64,000 nucleotides of DNA from Mesostigma viride. Lineage: Eukaryota; Streptophyta; Mesostigmatophyceae; Mesostigmatales; Mesostigmataceae. Below the pieces are notes generated by a model, which was not told the DNA's origin, ran no database searches, and was given only the letters and a program-made list of their open reading frames with translations. Shown here in pieces: positions 41,436 through 53,600 of this stretch. Where the stretch lies: the NCBI GenBank assembly GCA_009746045.1, contig RPFO01000594.1, positions 675,449 through 739,448 of the forward strand, written 5' to 3'. The translations under genes and the position numbers were made by a program. Each line of letters begins with the position of its first letter. Position 1 is the first letter of the stretch.

Positions 41436-42827
41436 GCGGGGGTCGCCTGCCAGGGCTTGTGGCCGACGTAGATGGCCGCCCCCTTCCAGTACACCGGCTG
41501 CCCCGCCTTCACTGGTCTGCCGGAGCTGGAGGTAGGTCGGCCATAGCTCCCGTCGCCGTTGTTGCTGCGCCAGGGTCAAGTCGTCATCAAGGGTGAAGAG
41601 AGTCTTCTCGAGCCGCTTGCGGCGTCTGAGAAAAGAAATCTTACATCCGCCGGGGTCTTAAAGGTGAGAAGGAGCGGGGGCGGCCCTGCCTTACCCCGCG
41701 CGCGGGGAAGGCGGTGGGCGGCCAGCTCGATCTCACCAGTAAGGCCCATGCGATCAAGGATTTCTCTCTCAAAAGCACGCGCAAGCTTCTCGGAATTCTC
41801 ACCTTCCTCCATCTTGAGATTCTTGACAATGACGTTGAGGCTGCGCTTGGCGAGCTCGGCCTCCTCGCGGAGGTCAAGCGTCTGCCGTTGAAGCTGGGCT
41901 GCGACGGCGGAGGTGGTGGAGGTGGTGTGTTGCTTAAGCGTGTCCGCCCAGGTGGTGATGGGAGGAGCATCGCCGGCCAGGCCAGCCGGGGCTGGCTTGG
42001 CGGCAATGTCCTTCACCGCCTGGGCGGTGAGGCCTGCGGTGTTCTGCAGAACCTCGATAGCAATGGCGTTGTCCTTAAGACGCTGGTCGATGTCGCGGAG
42101 CTGGGCGGTGAGTGGAGTCGGTGGAGGCGGAGGGGGGGGGGGGGGGGAGGCGAGGAGGGCGGCGGTGCATGGCGGTGGGGATGGTGGGGAGCTCAGCAGC
42201 CAGCGTGCCGCCAATTGCCGCCACATCTGCAGCAATGGGCGTCACGTGCTGTGAGAGGGCATCGTGGAGGTGGCGGAGGAAGGTGGATTCGGTAATGGGG
42301 GCGGGTTGCAGGAGGTCCGCGGCAGAGCGCTTAGTAAGGGTAAAGAGAACTGCGAGCTGAAGGCGGGGGCGAGGCCAGCCGGCCATGTTGGCCAAAGAAG
42401 GGGCGTCAGATACGCGGTCGGAAAACTTGCCGTCAGCTCCATTGCGGAAAAAGTAGGTTCTGGAAAGGAATTGCTCGCACAGGGCCAGCAAGAAGGCGTG
42501 GGACCCGTAAAACACGAGCTCCAGTATTTTGATGGATGGCAATGCGAAAAAGGCAGGCCTGGTGATGTCGAATTCGGCAAAGAGCTGAGCAACGTCAAAA
42601 TCACGCTCAGACCAGCTCGGTTCGGCTGGGCGGCTGCGTTTTGGCTCAGGCGAGGCTGAAGGCGAGGCAGGAAGCCCGGGAGGGTGCTGGACGACCACCA
42701 GTGCGCGACTAGTGGCAGCACTGCCTTCCGGCCCTGATGGCGAAGCTGCAGCCGGAGCTGCAGCCGTATTTTCATTGCCGAGCGCAGCCGCCAGGCTGCG
42801 TTGCGTCGAGGCGCGTTTATTTGCCAT
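41436..42827 (-). pseudogene. LINE ORF1-type RNA-binding protein, copy 1, frameshifted
   Basis: ATG at 42,827 (MANKRASTQRSLAAALGNEN). After an Ala/Pro/Ser-rich leader and a helical region (FDITRPAFFALPSIKILELV) comes a Pro-rich hinge encoded across a G14 run (42,133-42,146), where the frame changes. The next frame has a coiled-coil-like helix and an RRM-like ORF1 core (AKRSLNVIVKNLKMEEGE, ELAAHRLPRARGKAGPPPLL). A last shift near 41,635 leads to the C-terminal domain (LDDDLTLAQQQRRRELWPTY). This is the layout of L1-type ORF1p, an RNA chaperone that coats the element RNA. The broken frames make this copy inactive. Confidence 0.75.
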
Positions 42828-42960
42828 ATAGTGCGTTATGGCTTTGGAAAATTATATCAGCATGTGCGTCTAAGAAAGACGAAGCGATTGTGATATTCAC
42901 AGCTGAATTCGGGGCTCAAACGTGAAAGTTATGAGCTCCGACAGCCATGGCTACCTCGTG
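41436..42960 (-). mobile_element. ORF1-only LINE copy 1, 5' part
   Basis: Minus-strand 5' UTR (42,960-42,828) and ORF1 (42,827 to about 41,436), cut by the copia-like element at GCGGG and continued at 5,196-4,704. It is about 85-90% alike copy 2 by eye and lies head to head with it. No endonuclease or RT follows ORF1 in either copy. Confidence 0.85.
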
Positions 42961-43000
42961 GCTCGTGGCTCGTGGCTCGTGGCTCGTGGCTCGTGGCCAA
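42955..43000 (+). repeat. GGCTCGTG octamer repeat
   Basis: Five to six copies of CGTGGCTC at the 5' edge of LINE copy 1, between the two head-to-head elements. Confidence 0.8.
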
Positions 43001-43389
43001 GCTCACTATGGCCCCGTTTATGGGGCTCGTGTCGTTGCGTAATGTTGTGAAGGGCTCTCATGTTTCCCACTGCGTTGTACTGCGTTGTAATTGTGATGCT
43101 AATGAAAAATAGCTCCAGTGGCCCAATGGGCCTGAGTTTTGTTTCACAGAGCCTGCATATGTTGCCCATAGCTCGTGCAAGAAGCCAGATTTTTTGCATG
43201 AACCATTTGTGAATAAGCACATGACTTGTGACCTAGGGTCAAGAAATCGCGGTCATGGTCAGACCCCCCTGTATTCAAACCAGTGTATCTCTCTAATGAA
43301 TATGCATTTTGTAGGTCTGAGTAGCTCAAAAAATCCTTTGATTTATGGGCTTTCAGGAAAGTATATACATGACCATGAAAAAAAGCACG
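43001..43389. other. Spacer between head-to-head LINE copies
   Basis: No gene seen. It forms the loop of a large inverted repeat made by the two LINE copies. Confidence 0.5.
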
Positions 43390-43531
43390 AGCCACGAGGT
43401 AGCCATGGCTGACGGCGGCGCTCATAACTTTCACGTTTGAGCACCGAATTTAGTCGTGAATATCACAATCGCTTCGTCTTTCTAAGACGCACATGCTGAT
43501 ATAACTTTCCGACGCTATTGCGCAATATACG

Positions 43532-44968
43532 ATGAGCAAACGCCCATCGACGCAACGCAGCCTGACGGCTGCGCTCGGCACTGAAAATACGTCTGCAGCT
43601 ACGGCTGCAGCTTCGCCATCAGGGCCGGAAGGCGGTGGTGACACTAGTCGCGCACTGGTGGTCGCCCAGAACCCTCCCGGGCTCTCCTCGCCCTCTGCAT
43701 CGCCTGACCCAAAGCGCAGTCGCCCAGGCGAACCTGGCTGGTCTGAGCGTGATTTTGACGTCGACAGGCTCTTTACCACCAGCTTTGACGTCACCAGGCC
43801 TGCCTTTTTCGACATGCCACTGACCCATCAAGATATTGGAGCTCGTGTTTTACGGGTCACACGCCTCACTGCTGGCCCTGTGCCAGCAACTCAATTTCCA
43901 CACCCATTTTTTCCGCAACGGAGTTGACGGCCGGCATTCCCACCGCGTCTCAGACTCGTCGACCAACCTGGCCGGCTGGTCTCGCCCCCGCCTTCAGCTC
44001 GCAGCTCTCTTTACCCTCACTAAGCGCTCGGCCGAGGACCTTCTGCACCCCGCCCCCATTACCGAATCCACCTTCGTCCGCCACCTCCACGCCGCCCTCT
44101 CACAGCACGTGACGCCCCTAGCCGCAGATGTGGCGGCAATGGGCGGCACGCTGGCTGCTGAGCTTCCCACCATCTCCACCGCCACTTCCAGCCTCCTCGC
44201 CTCCTCCACCGCCACCACCCCCACCTCCGACGCCATCACCGCCCAGCTCCGCGACATCGACCAGCGTTAAGGACAACGCCATCGCTATCGAGGTTCTGCA
44301 GAACACCGCAGGCCTCACCGCCCAGGCGGTGAAGGACATTGCCGCCAAGCCAGCCCCGGCTGGCCTGGCCGGCGATGCTCCTCCCATCACCACCTGGGCG
44401 GACATGCTTAAGCAACATACCACCTCCACCACCTCCGCCGTCGCAGCCCAGCTCCAACGGCAGACGCTTGACCTCCGCGAGGAGGCCGAGCTCGCCAAGC
44501 GCAGCCTCAACGTCATTGTCAAGAACTTCACCATGGAGGAAGGTGAGAATTCCGAGAAGCTTACGCGTGCGTTTGAGAGAGAAATCCTTGGTCGCATGGG
44601 CCTTACTGGTGAGATCGAGCTGGCCGCCCACCGCCTTCCCCGCGCGCGGGGTAAGGCAGGGCCGCCCCCGCTCCTTCTCACCTTTAAGACCCCGGCGGAC
44701 AAGATTTCTTTTCTCAGACGCCGCAAGCGGCTCGAGAAGACTCTCTTCACCCTTGATGACGACTTGACCCTGGCGCAGCAACAACGGCGACGGGAGCTAT
44801 GGCCGACCTACCTCCAGCTCCGGCAGACCAAGGCGGGGCAGCCGGTGTACTGGAAGGGGGCGGCCATCTACGTCGGCCACAAGCCCTGGCAGGCGACCCC
44901 CCCCCCCCGCGGCCCCAGCGACTCCAGACGCCCCAGCTTAGGGGAATACAGCAGTAGTAGTGTAGAAT
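43532..44968 (+). pseudogene. LINE ORF1-type RNA-binding protein, copy 2, frameshifted
   Basis: ATG at 43,532 (MSKRPSTQRSLTAALGTENT). The sense moves to another frame near 43,830 (MELVFYGSHASLLALCQQLN) and again near 44,265, where a short deletion gives an early TAA. The final frame carries the helix (LKQHTTSTTSAVAAQLQRQT), the RRM-like core (RSLNVIVKNFTMEEGE) and the C-terminal domain (FLRRRKRLEKTLFTLDDDLT, QPVYWKGAAIYV). It passes through a C11 run at 44,899-44,909. Same protein as copy 1. Without RT the element must depend on another LINE's enzyme. Confidence 0.75.
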
Positions 44969-45161
44969 AGATAGACCGTGGCCATGTACATGTACGCCTC
45001 CTAGAGGCCCTATCCCAGCTAAGCCACGCACTTTATGTAATCATGTACATGTGCGCCTATGATGAGCCACACTCCAGATGATGCCTAGCTTTATTTAGTT
45101 ATGTTGTGCCCATGCAGGGAGTAACTCTCTGCTGAGACGCCATGCCCTAGCTTCTTTGTAT

Positions 45162-45530
45162 CAAAGAGACAACCAGCGCAGGCCAGAAATCGGGAGAATC
45201 CGGACCATGGTAGCTCGAGCCTGCCGTTATCTTTTCCGCGTTTTCGAGTCGTTCAGGATGATGAAGATGAATGGTGATGGAAATGTGTATCCTTGTGCAT
45301 TGAAATTATGGCTGGCTTACGTGTGGAGCGACTAGATGACCTAGACGGTGGGGCCGGAAACAGCATGCTTGATCAGGGCGTGTGTTTCGAGCCTAACTGG
45401 CCCCCGGGAGTGTCTAGTGGTGAGCACCATTGCTGCGATCGCTCTCCCACCATTTACGAGGAAATACCCGCAAATGGAAAACCACTGAAAAACCATTGTA
45501 TTCTGATCCATTCTCATATTCTGAGAACCA
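45162..45530 (+). mobile_element. Dispersed repeat family A, insertion with TTGTAT duplication
   Basis: LINE copy 2 is split here. The flanks are TTGTAT at 45,156-45,161 and 45,531-45,536, and copy 1 shows the single-copy empty site at 4,940-4,945. The insert is about 369 bp, begins CAAAGAGACAACC and lacks clear inverted ends. An internal TTGTAT at 45,496 may mark an earlier end. It carries the same short ORF (45,293 onward) as the 1.6-kb copy. Confidence 0.8.
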
Positions 45531-45763
45531 TTGTATAGCTATGCTGATCTTCCGCCCCCATGACAGGCTCCCCCTTCGCTGGGCATAGCTTGAAGATCAT
45601 GGGGATGCACGTGCCCTGGTGCACCTAGAGCAAGGGTCCTTTACATCCCCACCCTTGCAGGAAGTAGCTTAGGATGTATGATAGGCCATATGCCCCCTCT
45701 CAAGGGCTATGTGCTACATATACTCCCAACGGAGTTATGTTACAATTCAATTCAATTCAATGA

Positions 45764-46360
45764 AAAAAAAATTTCCTTAGGTGCTATACGCGTTCTAAAA
45801 AAAGCTTACAACGCGATATAGCGCGTTCTAAATTAAAAAAAACACGGGTTAATTAATTAGGTAGAGGCGGAGGTAGAGAACAGAGCCGCAACACACCAGA
45901 GCGCACTCCTTTCCTAAAACCAGGCGCCGGACCGGCGGGAGGAGTTAGCTCCTCAAAATTTTTCTTCGCGCCGCCCTAAAAATTTTGACAGAAGTACACT
46001 CCGTCGCCAAAATTCTGCCGCCGGACACATTCTTTCCCGTTTTGGGAGTCCGCTCCACGTCCGGAGGTGACGCGCCAGACACACGACTGAGTGTGCTGTT
46101 TTGGCTGGATGTCCCCCCTCCTCTACGGACTACCACCCCAAAGTGCTTTTTTTGGCTGGGCGAAGCCAGCGGGTCACACTAGTACTCCTGATTTATTCTT
46201 TTAGCCCCTTCGTGTATGTGTGTATGCGTTCCCTCGTTTCCTTCTTAGTTTGGTTGTTTGTATTGGTGGTGGCGTGTATTCTGATTTGGCACGCCGCGAA
46301 GGTGAAAACCATTTGCGTTCAGTGCCGGTCCGCGGAAAACGCTATCTGCAAATGAATCCA
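45764..46360. other. Intergenic stretch, no gene seen
   Basis: A/T-rich at the start (repeated GCGTTCTAAA motif) and then mixed sequence. Short ORFs here lack any supporting feature. Confidence 0.5.
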
Positions 46361-46455
46361 GGCCGGAATCGAACTGGGGACCTCTCGCACCAACTTTTGC
46401 TGACTACAGGACGGACGCCTCCTGATCCTAAGGCATCGCCAACTGACACCTACAG
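46360..46455 (-). repeat. tRNA-derived SINE-like sequence
   Basis: On the minus strand an A-box-like GGTGTCAGTTGG (46,450-46,439) and a B-box AGTTCGATTCC (46,375-46,365) are spaced as in a tRNA with a long variable arm (63 nt between). The T stem has two mismatches and the anticodon loop lacks U33, so it is not a functional tRNA gene. Related sequence is at 11.5 kb. Confidence 0.55.
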
Positions 46456-46877
46456 TCATCCGCAAAAGTTCTCCTTTCCAGGGAGTGATACAAGCCTTTC
46501 GGATTTGGTACTAGATAAATCATTCGAGATCTGTGTGTGTAGGAGTACTACACACGTGTCCACTCGAGACTTGTTCAGTCTCGAAACGTGAGATGGGCTG
46601 AACACTGCTGGAACCTTCTTGAGAAGGGGGCGTAGCCGGTACTATCGAGATCACTGAGATGGTGGTGGTGTGTGTGTAATGGTGTTTTCCCTATCAACCT
46701 TTCATGTTACCCTCTGTCTCCCACCATGCAGCTCTACATAGCAAACGCCACGCGGCGCCTGCGGCCTTCGCGTCTTTCCTCTCAGACAACTACCCTAGTC
46801 CTTCAACGGCGTTGGGGCGCCATGCGTCCAGGCATAGTTGTCTCACTTCATAAGGTACCCATGCCTTGCTTGACAAT

Positions 46878-46960
46878 AAAAACTTGACAATAAAAAAATT
46901 ATCCCATGCCTTTGTTAGGAGGACATGTAGCACACGTTCCATGGACTGATGGGGGTGGGT
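46878..46960 (-). mobile_element. Extremely 5'-truncated LINE end with target duplication
   Basis: Only about 83 bp of LINE 3' end, with hairpin at 46,927-46,905 and an A/T tail, between two copies of GCTTGACAAT (46,868-46,877 and 46,961-46,970). Confidence 0.75.
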
Positions 46961-46990
46961 GCTTGACAATGGTCAACAGGCTGATAACAC

Positions 46991-47040
46991 CACATAGAAC
47001 CACATAGAACCACATAGAACCACATAGAACCACATAGAAC
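46991..47040 (+). repeat. 10-bp tandem repeat, 5 copies
   Basis: CACATAGAAC repeated five times exactly, then decaying to 47,060. Confidence 0.95.
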
Positions 47041-47134
47041 AACACAGAACAACAGAGTATAACATCAAACGTGAAATAACATCGCACCAACAAGACATCA
47101 AACATGATGATCATAACTCAACAAGACAAGAAAG

Positions 47135-47139
47135 TTACA
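47135..47139 (-). terminator. Putative TGTAA polyadenylation signal
   Basis: TGTAA on the minus strand lies 149 bp after the stop of the cysteine-rich gene. Green algae often use TGTAA instead of AATAAA. Confidence 0.4.
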
Positions 47140-47287
47140 GGGTGCACAAACACCGTTGCCCTTGCCACCAGACACCATGGCTGAACAAACAAGGCAGCCC
47201 GCCCAATAACACACTTTCAACTGGGATGTTTGTGGCCAAGCCGCCACAAACCACAGCTTCACACATGGCTAGCATCTGCCAAGTCTA

Positions 47288-47633
47288 TTATGCATCAACG
47301 AACTGGTTGAAGTGGCAATCGGCAGCAAAGATGCCGCTGGTGACATAATCCGCTGCACGGCCCTCTGGCACCGAGGTCTTGGAGTTGGCGGCGTACGACT
47401 GGCCCAGCACACCGTGCACTGCGCTGGTGGCGTTGAACTGCATCAGCTGCAGGTTGAGGAAGTTCTTGCCCGGGCCCGCGCCTGCCTCCCAGAAGGCTGC
47501 GCGCACCACCTCCACCGCCACCACCACAACACCGGGGACGACGACAGTCACGCGGGTCTTCTTGCGGGAAATGGTAATGCCCGAGGGCAGCTTCTTCATG
47601 GCCATGCGGCCCACCAGTGCCTCCTGTGGCAAT
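47288..47633 (-). CDS. Exon 8: C-terminal end
   Basis: 346 nt, acceptor CATTGCCACAG in phase 0, matching exon 7. Reads EALVGRMAMKKLPSGITISR then a Val-rich strand (RVTVVVPGVVVVAVEVVRAA) and ends HFNQFVDA at TAA. It completes the beta-rich domain begun in exon 7. The Val-rich stretch is a beta strand pattern, not a membrane helix, because charged residues flank it closely. Confidence 0.85.
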
Positions 47634-50600
47634 GTAGGGGATGGCGGTGACAGATCAAAGTGACACGCATAAGTGCAACAGATGAAGACACGAGCCCCAC
47701 AATACAGGCAGGTTTGGACCCTTTCACCCGAAAACAGTACCTGGTACCCAAAACCCAGTACCACCTCAAGTGCTTGGTATCGGCGACCAACACACGCCCC
47801 AAACATATGCAATACAGTGTTCGGGTGCATTGCAAAATGCAAGCATGCTCGGTACAGGTTTCGGCAAAGACATCACCTAGACACAGCAGGTACTGATGCG
47901 CAACGAGGAGTTTCAACTGCGGCAGTGAATGTGGTGCGGATGTCAGCAACGAAGCTGGTGCAGTAGGTCAGGAACGGTTGGCAGAAGAGTGAACGTGGTC
48001 AGACCTCTAGGTCAAGAGCTTGTTCTTGGGTCTCCAGCATGGTGACATGCCAGTGCCGTGGTCGCGTGCAATGACCGGATTCGCCAAAGCAAAGCAAGGC
48101 CCGGTCTATATGAAATCTTAATACAATGTTGGGCTCAAATTGCCCTGGACGGAGTCATACCGCACGTTCACGGAAAAGTACGAAGACACTAGCAAGTGGA
48201 CGGGAACATCATACGCTTGAGATTCTCCCGCCAATTTAATTTCTTGACGAAGTTGCTCGGTAATTTTTTACACACCCCTCCGGGCGTACACACCACTTTT
48301 ACTTCGTTTTATCAAACGACGGACCTGTTTTAACTTGGAACTTGGTACCGCCATACCCAGTTTGTACACAGCGATCATACGACCAGATTTGCGGGAGGTC
48401 ATGGGCGTTACGCGATCCGATCTTGCTACGGCCGCATCTGATCCCCACCTTGATGTCTTGCCTCGAGGAGCACCGTACGATGAAGAATCCGCTAGATCGA
48501 GCTGTCCACATGTACTTTTTTGCCCGAAGCTTTTTAATAAATGTTCGTAAAGACCCGCCCTAGTTGGTCCAGACCATGTATGGATGTATGTCCAGACGGT
48601 GACTACTCAGTACCAGTATATGTTCAGCAAATACTCATCAAAAGGCTCAGGTTGCTTTGGAAACTGTGAACATCCCTGAGAGTATGCATATTCTCTGGAA
48701 ACCATGTTCGAGTTTGGTTCCAGATATGGTGTAGTGTGAACGCTAGCAGGTTCTGCAGGCATAATCGATACTGGTCCAACACACCTTTTGAAGCATCCAA
48801 CAGGTACAAGGGGCAGTGAGGGAAGAAAGATCAGGAGAGATTCCAGGCGAGAGAAGGATGCAAACATGGCATTAACTCCCAGGACACCTGTTCAGATCGT
48901 GCCACACTCCTTCGATGGTCAGTGCTTGAAATAAGCGCATCAAGGTGGTCTAACAGGATGGTTGGGCGTCGTAAAAGGGTGCCAAGCTCAACGGCACGCA
49001 TCGACGAATGGGCAGACCATGTAACCTCCGCTCTTACCAAGGGCAGTACCACCTTGCGACGCTGCAATAACGGATGCCGCCATCTGTATCAGGAACAACC
49101 TTGCTCATTATCTTTGATAGCAACCGACGCGCAATGGTGGTTGCTATCGTGCCTTCGTATCAGGAACGTGCCTACGTATAAGGAAGGTGCCTACATATCA
49201 GGAATGTGCACACATATGAGGAAGGTGCCTACATATCAGGAGCTTGCCTCGAATAAGGTGCCTACATATAAGAAGGTGCCTAAATATAAGGTGAAGTCCC
49301 TACATAAAAGGTAAGCGTTGTGTGGGTGCATGTGGGTATGTGTTTTGTGTGTTCGTATGCAGGCGGGTAGATAGGGAAAACAACGGGGAGAGGACTCACC
49401 CCGTTAACAACCACGTTGCCGAGGGAGGTCGTGTAGGTCGCGTCAGCACCTGCAGTGGCATCGATCAGGATGCGGTCGCTGCCGTGCATGATGGCCAGCT
49501 GGTCCATCCACGTGCGTGCGTCGGCCTCAGGAGACGTGAGCGCGTCGCCAGCGGCCACCCCCATGAAGTGCGCGTTCACCTGCACCTGCTTGTCGCTCAC
49601 GATGCAATAGTTCTGGTCCGCGACGCCGTTGAAGTCAAACTTGTCGCCTGCCAGCGTGGTGAAGTGGGGGTCTGAGGTACCCACCCCCAGCAGCTCGAAC
49701 ACGGCCTGCAGGTCAACGAGCTGGGCAGCCTGCGCGACGGAGATCTGAAAGGTGTCTTGCAGCCACTGAGAAAACAAAGGCGACTTCATGATGTCCAACA
49801 CCGAGTCGCCTTGCGCAACAGTGTCCACGTAAATCTGGAGCTCAAGGATGAAATCCCTTGCCGAGGGCAGCTGCAGCAGCTTCCTGCGGTTGCCGCCATT
49901 CTGCAGCTTGGTGTCCAGCGCGCACGGGGGGATGAAGGCCAGGTAAGTAGACCGAAGGCCCTCCGCCACCGGCGCAAGGTCGAAGTCAACAACGAAGCAG
50001 CTCTGGAGCGTGAGGACGATTCTGACCTTCACCACCAGCTCCTTGACACAGAGGGCGGGGACGTGGGCCAGGGACCCGTCGCCGTTCGTCTGAAAGTCGC
50101 ACGTGGGGTTGACCAAGTCTGTGAGGCAGGAGGGAGGCAGTGCAAAGGCAGGCCTTCCCACTTGAGCCAATGCGGTACTGCCAGTCAAGAAACACGCTCA
50201 GCCCCCAACGATGATGTTTTTTTTATCACTTTACATTTGACCACTTACTCTAGATTTGACCTACCCAGGGTTGCTCCGCCATGCACCTTGGCAGATTAGA
50301 AACCAGCCACAACAACTGAGTGCGTCATGGAGATGTTGCACGCAAGTGCTGCTGGGACTCTGCACGTGAAGGTTAGTTAATGTCTTTCACACGTAAGGAA
50401 GAGTAGCCAGGCATGAGCTTAAACAAGGGTTTCTTCCACCCGCCCCTGGACAGGGCATGCAGCTGCACACAAAAGCTACCTGTGCATGAACAACAAGAGC
50501 CACAAAGAGAGCGGGCGGGCGCAAGACGGCAATCACATACAAACAACCTGATGGAAAGCTCTTGCCGAGTGTGTTCCCTTCTGTGCACCATTGCATAACA

Positions 50601-53600
50601 GGAGGGTTGCGTCGCTACCTGAAGCGCACCACTGCAGGGATCCATACGTCATGAAGTACACAGCGCCCCCCAAAACGCGCACGTGGCAACTGGGTCACGC
50701 CAGCTGGAGGTTGGCACAGCAAGCAAAAAGCCCAGGAATCATGTGTGGTCGGCATGATATAGCAAGTACTGATGTATACTTGTTTCTTGGTTTCCGCATG
50801 TCGAGGAGGACTGAGAACCAAAGCCAACACAATACCGTAGGGTAATCAGTGGATACATCTTTCGTCTAGCATGCTGGAACTCAGCACTTGCAATCTGTGG
50901 GCTTCATCAGAATAGCTCAGCCAGGATCCTTCATCCATGGGTGATATACCACCACAGGATTTCCCCGTCCTTTGCTGAAGATCTGCACGGCATAGAGAGG
51001 TACCCTTCCCTCCCCCCTCATACACGCACCGGAGCAGAAACCGTAGTCTCCACTGCCCAGTGTCTCGTTCCGGTCAAAGCAGAGCGGGTGCGTGTTGTTG
51101 CAGCCTAAGTCAATGTCCGTGACATTGAGAGGGTCAAAGCCCTGGAGGAGGCTCGCCTGCTCCAGGTCATCGATGCACTCTGCGTGACAGAAAAATATGG
51201 GCGCGTGCACCCAGCGCAAGCACACTGTCTTCTTGTGAGATGCTGCCATACATTACCATATTCTTGCCCATGGACCACACATATAGCCACAATCGCCTTG
51301 CTGTGGCTTGCCCTTGTCCTCGCTAGGCCAACTTCTTCCGCTTTCCTTGGGGGCATCCCACGAGTGTCGGATGAGCAAGAGATACATAGAGCATCGCATG
51401 CACCAGTGGAAACCCGCTGCAAGGACAGTCAAAACGAGGGTGCAGCGGGCGACGACATATTGAAAGGGACCAATCGGCTTGCGCTGTAACCGGCTTGCTC
51501 TTGTTCTGCCCCAGCGATGGGGCACTAGGTGCACAAATGTAGACGCTATCGTCTGTGCGGTGGGAGGATAGGCACCTGTACTGTCGCCAACCACACTTGC
51601 AGCCCACGCGCCCACCCGCCCATGCGCCCACCCGCCCATGCGCCCACTCTGCCCCCGCCCGCCCGCCCTACCTTGTTTCGGACGCTGCTGACCACAAGTG
51701 TTAGTCAGTTGAACTTGCCAACATGCCATCTCATAACCATGAGGGACAGCAGATACCTTGCCTTCCATCCATGCCGGGAGGGAAAGTGGGCCGCCCGCCC
51801 CATTTTGGTACACGGGGACCTCTCTCGCATCATGTAATATCCACATACATCCCAAGCCAGCAAAGCCTGGACCTTGCTTGACATTACATTACAGACAACT
51901 ATCTTCTAGGCACTGGAAACAGTTGCCCGACCCTTCCCAGCAACAATCGCATATACTGACGTACTACATCAAGTGCTCCCGTTTTCCCAGAGTGCAATCA
52001 AATTCAAAACCACCGCACCATGCCACGAGGGCCTGTTGAGCTCACTGGTTATTCAGATCCAGCCATATCTACGCCTACAAACTCTTCCAGCAACCTGGCA
52101 CAAACGTGCTGTAGTGCAATCCAGCAGGAGGAATGCGTAGCAGCAGCCGTGGCCTGTCTGCTTGTCGCAAGTTACACTACTTAGGGTCCACCAAATCCAC
52201 GACATCCCAAGGTCTAACACATCCTTGGGTGATCCACGTGCTCGCGTCCTGACACGCCCGACATTGAGGGCCCCACTCACCCGCGCAGAAGCTGCCATAA
52301 GGAATTACGTATGCCTCCCCTTCAGGGTCTATCCCGGTGAACAGGTCAGCGCAGAAGGGGAACCCCTCGCTGCAGGCGTAGTCCGGAGTCCCGTCGTCAT
52401 TGGCTTGACTACCTTCGTCATCCGAACAAGCTGTTGTCCCACACGCCAGCAACGTAAACACACGCAGAACAAGCAACAAGCACGGCCAGAGATGCCGTAA
52501 GTTCATGTTGTGCACCGTGTTCTCATGCTTCCGTGGGTGCGCTTGGTCATGCTGGACAGGTGCACACGAGGTGCTTGGGGTCCCGCGATGTGATGGATCC
52601 GCCCAAGTGAACATAGCAGGCCGCCTCCGCAGGAAACTGTGGGTGACCATGCCCTCCGCTGCCAAGATCTTGACACGCTACATAAGGCTTTGCACAAAGT
52701 GGGTGCCTTGTGAACGGTAGTGGCATCATCTCCCTGCTCCAAGATTACACATGGTCATTCAGGCCCATTATTCACTACGTACACTGGGAGCAGCCACATC
52801 CTAATCCACACCTGTGCGGGTTCAGCAATATCCAGCGCCCTGCAGATCAAACTCGGTTGATGTTCTTAAAACAGCGGTATGACTTTTGCCAAGCAACTGA
52901 ACGCTTGGTCACTCATCTTATGTGCATGTGTACGACTTCATCTTCCTCGCAAGCGGGCAGTCACACTCCCACCCTACGCAACTGCCACATTGCACGCATA
53001 ACTGTGGCACATCCATTCCCATGCACGGACGATGGGGGCCGTGACGCAACGCATTCATCATTAAAGGTAGTGTACGCGTCCTGCACGAAGGCATTCACTC
53101 AGAGTGTGACATGCCAACCGGAGAGAGAGAAATGTGAGAAAAAAGAGGGGATGACTTGGCTGCACAAACCGGCCAGGGGCACACCGACAGGATCACCCCT
53201 ACCAGTGACCACCACTTACCAAAGCACTTGGGATCCGACAAACCCACGGTGAGCTCTTCGTATAACTGCCCTGGTGGCTTGACACGCCTAAAAAATTCAC
53301 GCGTGCCCCGGCAAAGAGGCTTGTCGTCAGGGCAGCCAAAGCCCGCCTCTGTGAGGTCTCCTTCCCCGAGGAAAGGGTTGCACTCTGCCGATCAAATTGC
53401 GTCAAACAGGGGAAACCCATAAGGCCCGCCCCCCCCCCCCCAACCAGTTCGGGCACGCATCCCCCCCCCCCTAAGGGTCAGTGCCTGATCCAGCGCGCTT
53501 GATCCCATCAAAATATGAAGAGTGAACCCTCACAACAAAACCATGGACCGGCTACCAACTGATCCAGCGCGCGTGATCCCATCAAAATATGAAGAGTGAA

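Larger units (their letters stand above)
43390..45763 (+). mobile_element. ORF1-only LINE copy 2 with a repeat-A insertion
   Basis: The 5' UTR begins at the same point as copy 1 (CACGAGGTAGCCATGGCTG). It is followed by ORF1, a 3' UTR (44,915-45,155 and 45,537-45,716), the hairpin (45,717-45,739) and an AATTC-repeat tail. The shared gene content shows that the lack of RT is a property of the family and not one deletion. Confidence 0.85.

Noticed and set aside
46101-46355. Small membrane protein ORF
   Set aside because: The hydrophobic stretch comes from TTT/GTG-rich sequence; no conserved features or neighbours support it.
46360-46455. Functional tRNA gene
   Set aside because: Mismatched T stem, no U33 in the anticodon loop and no proper acceptor stem.
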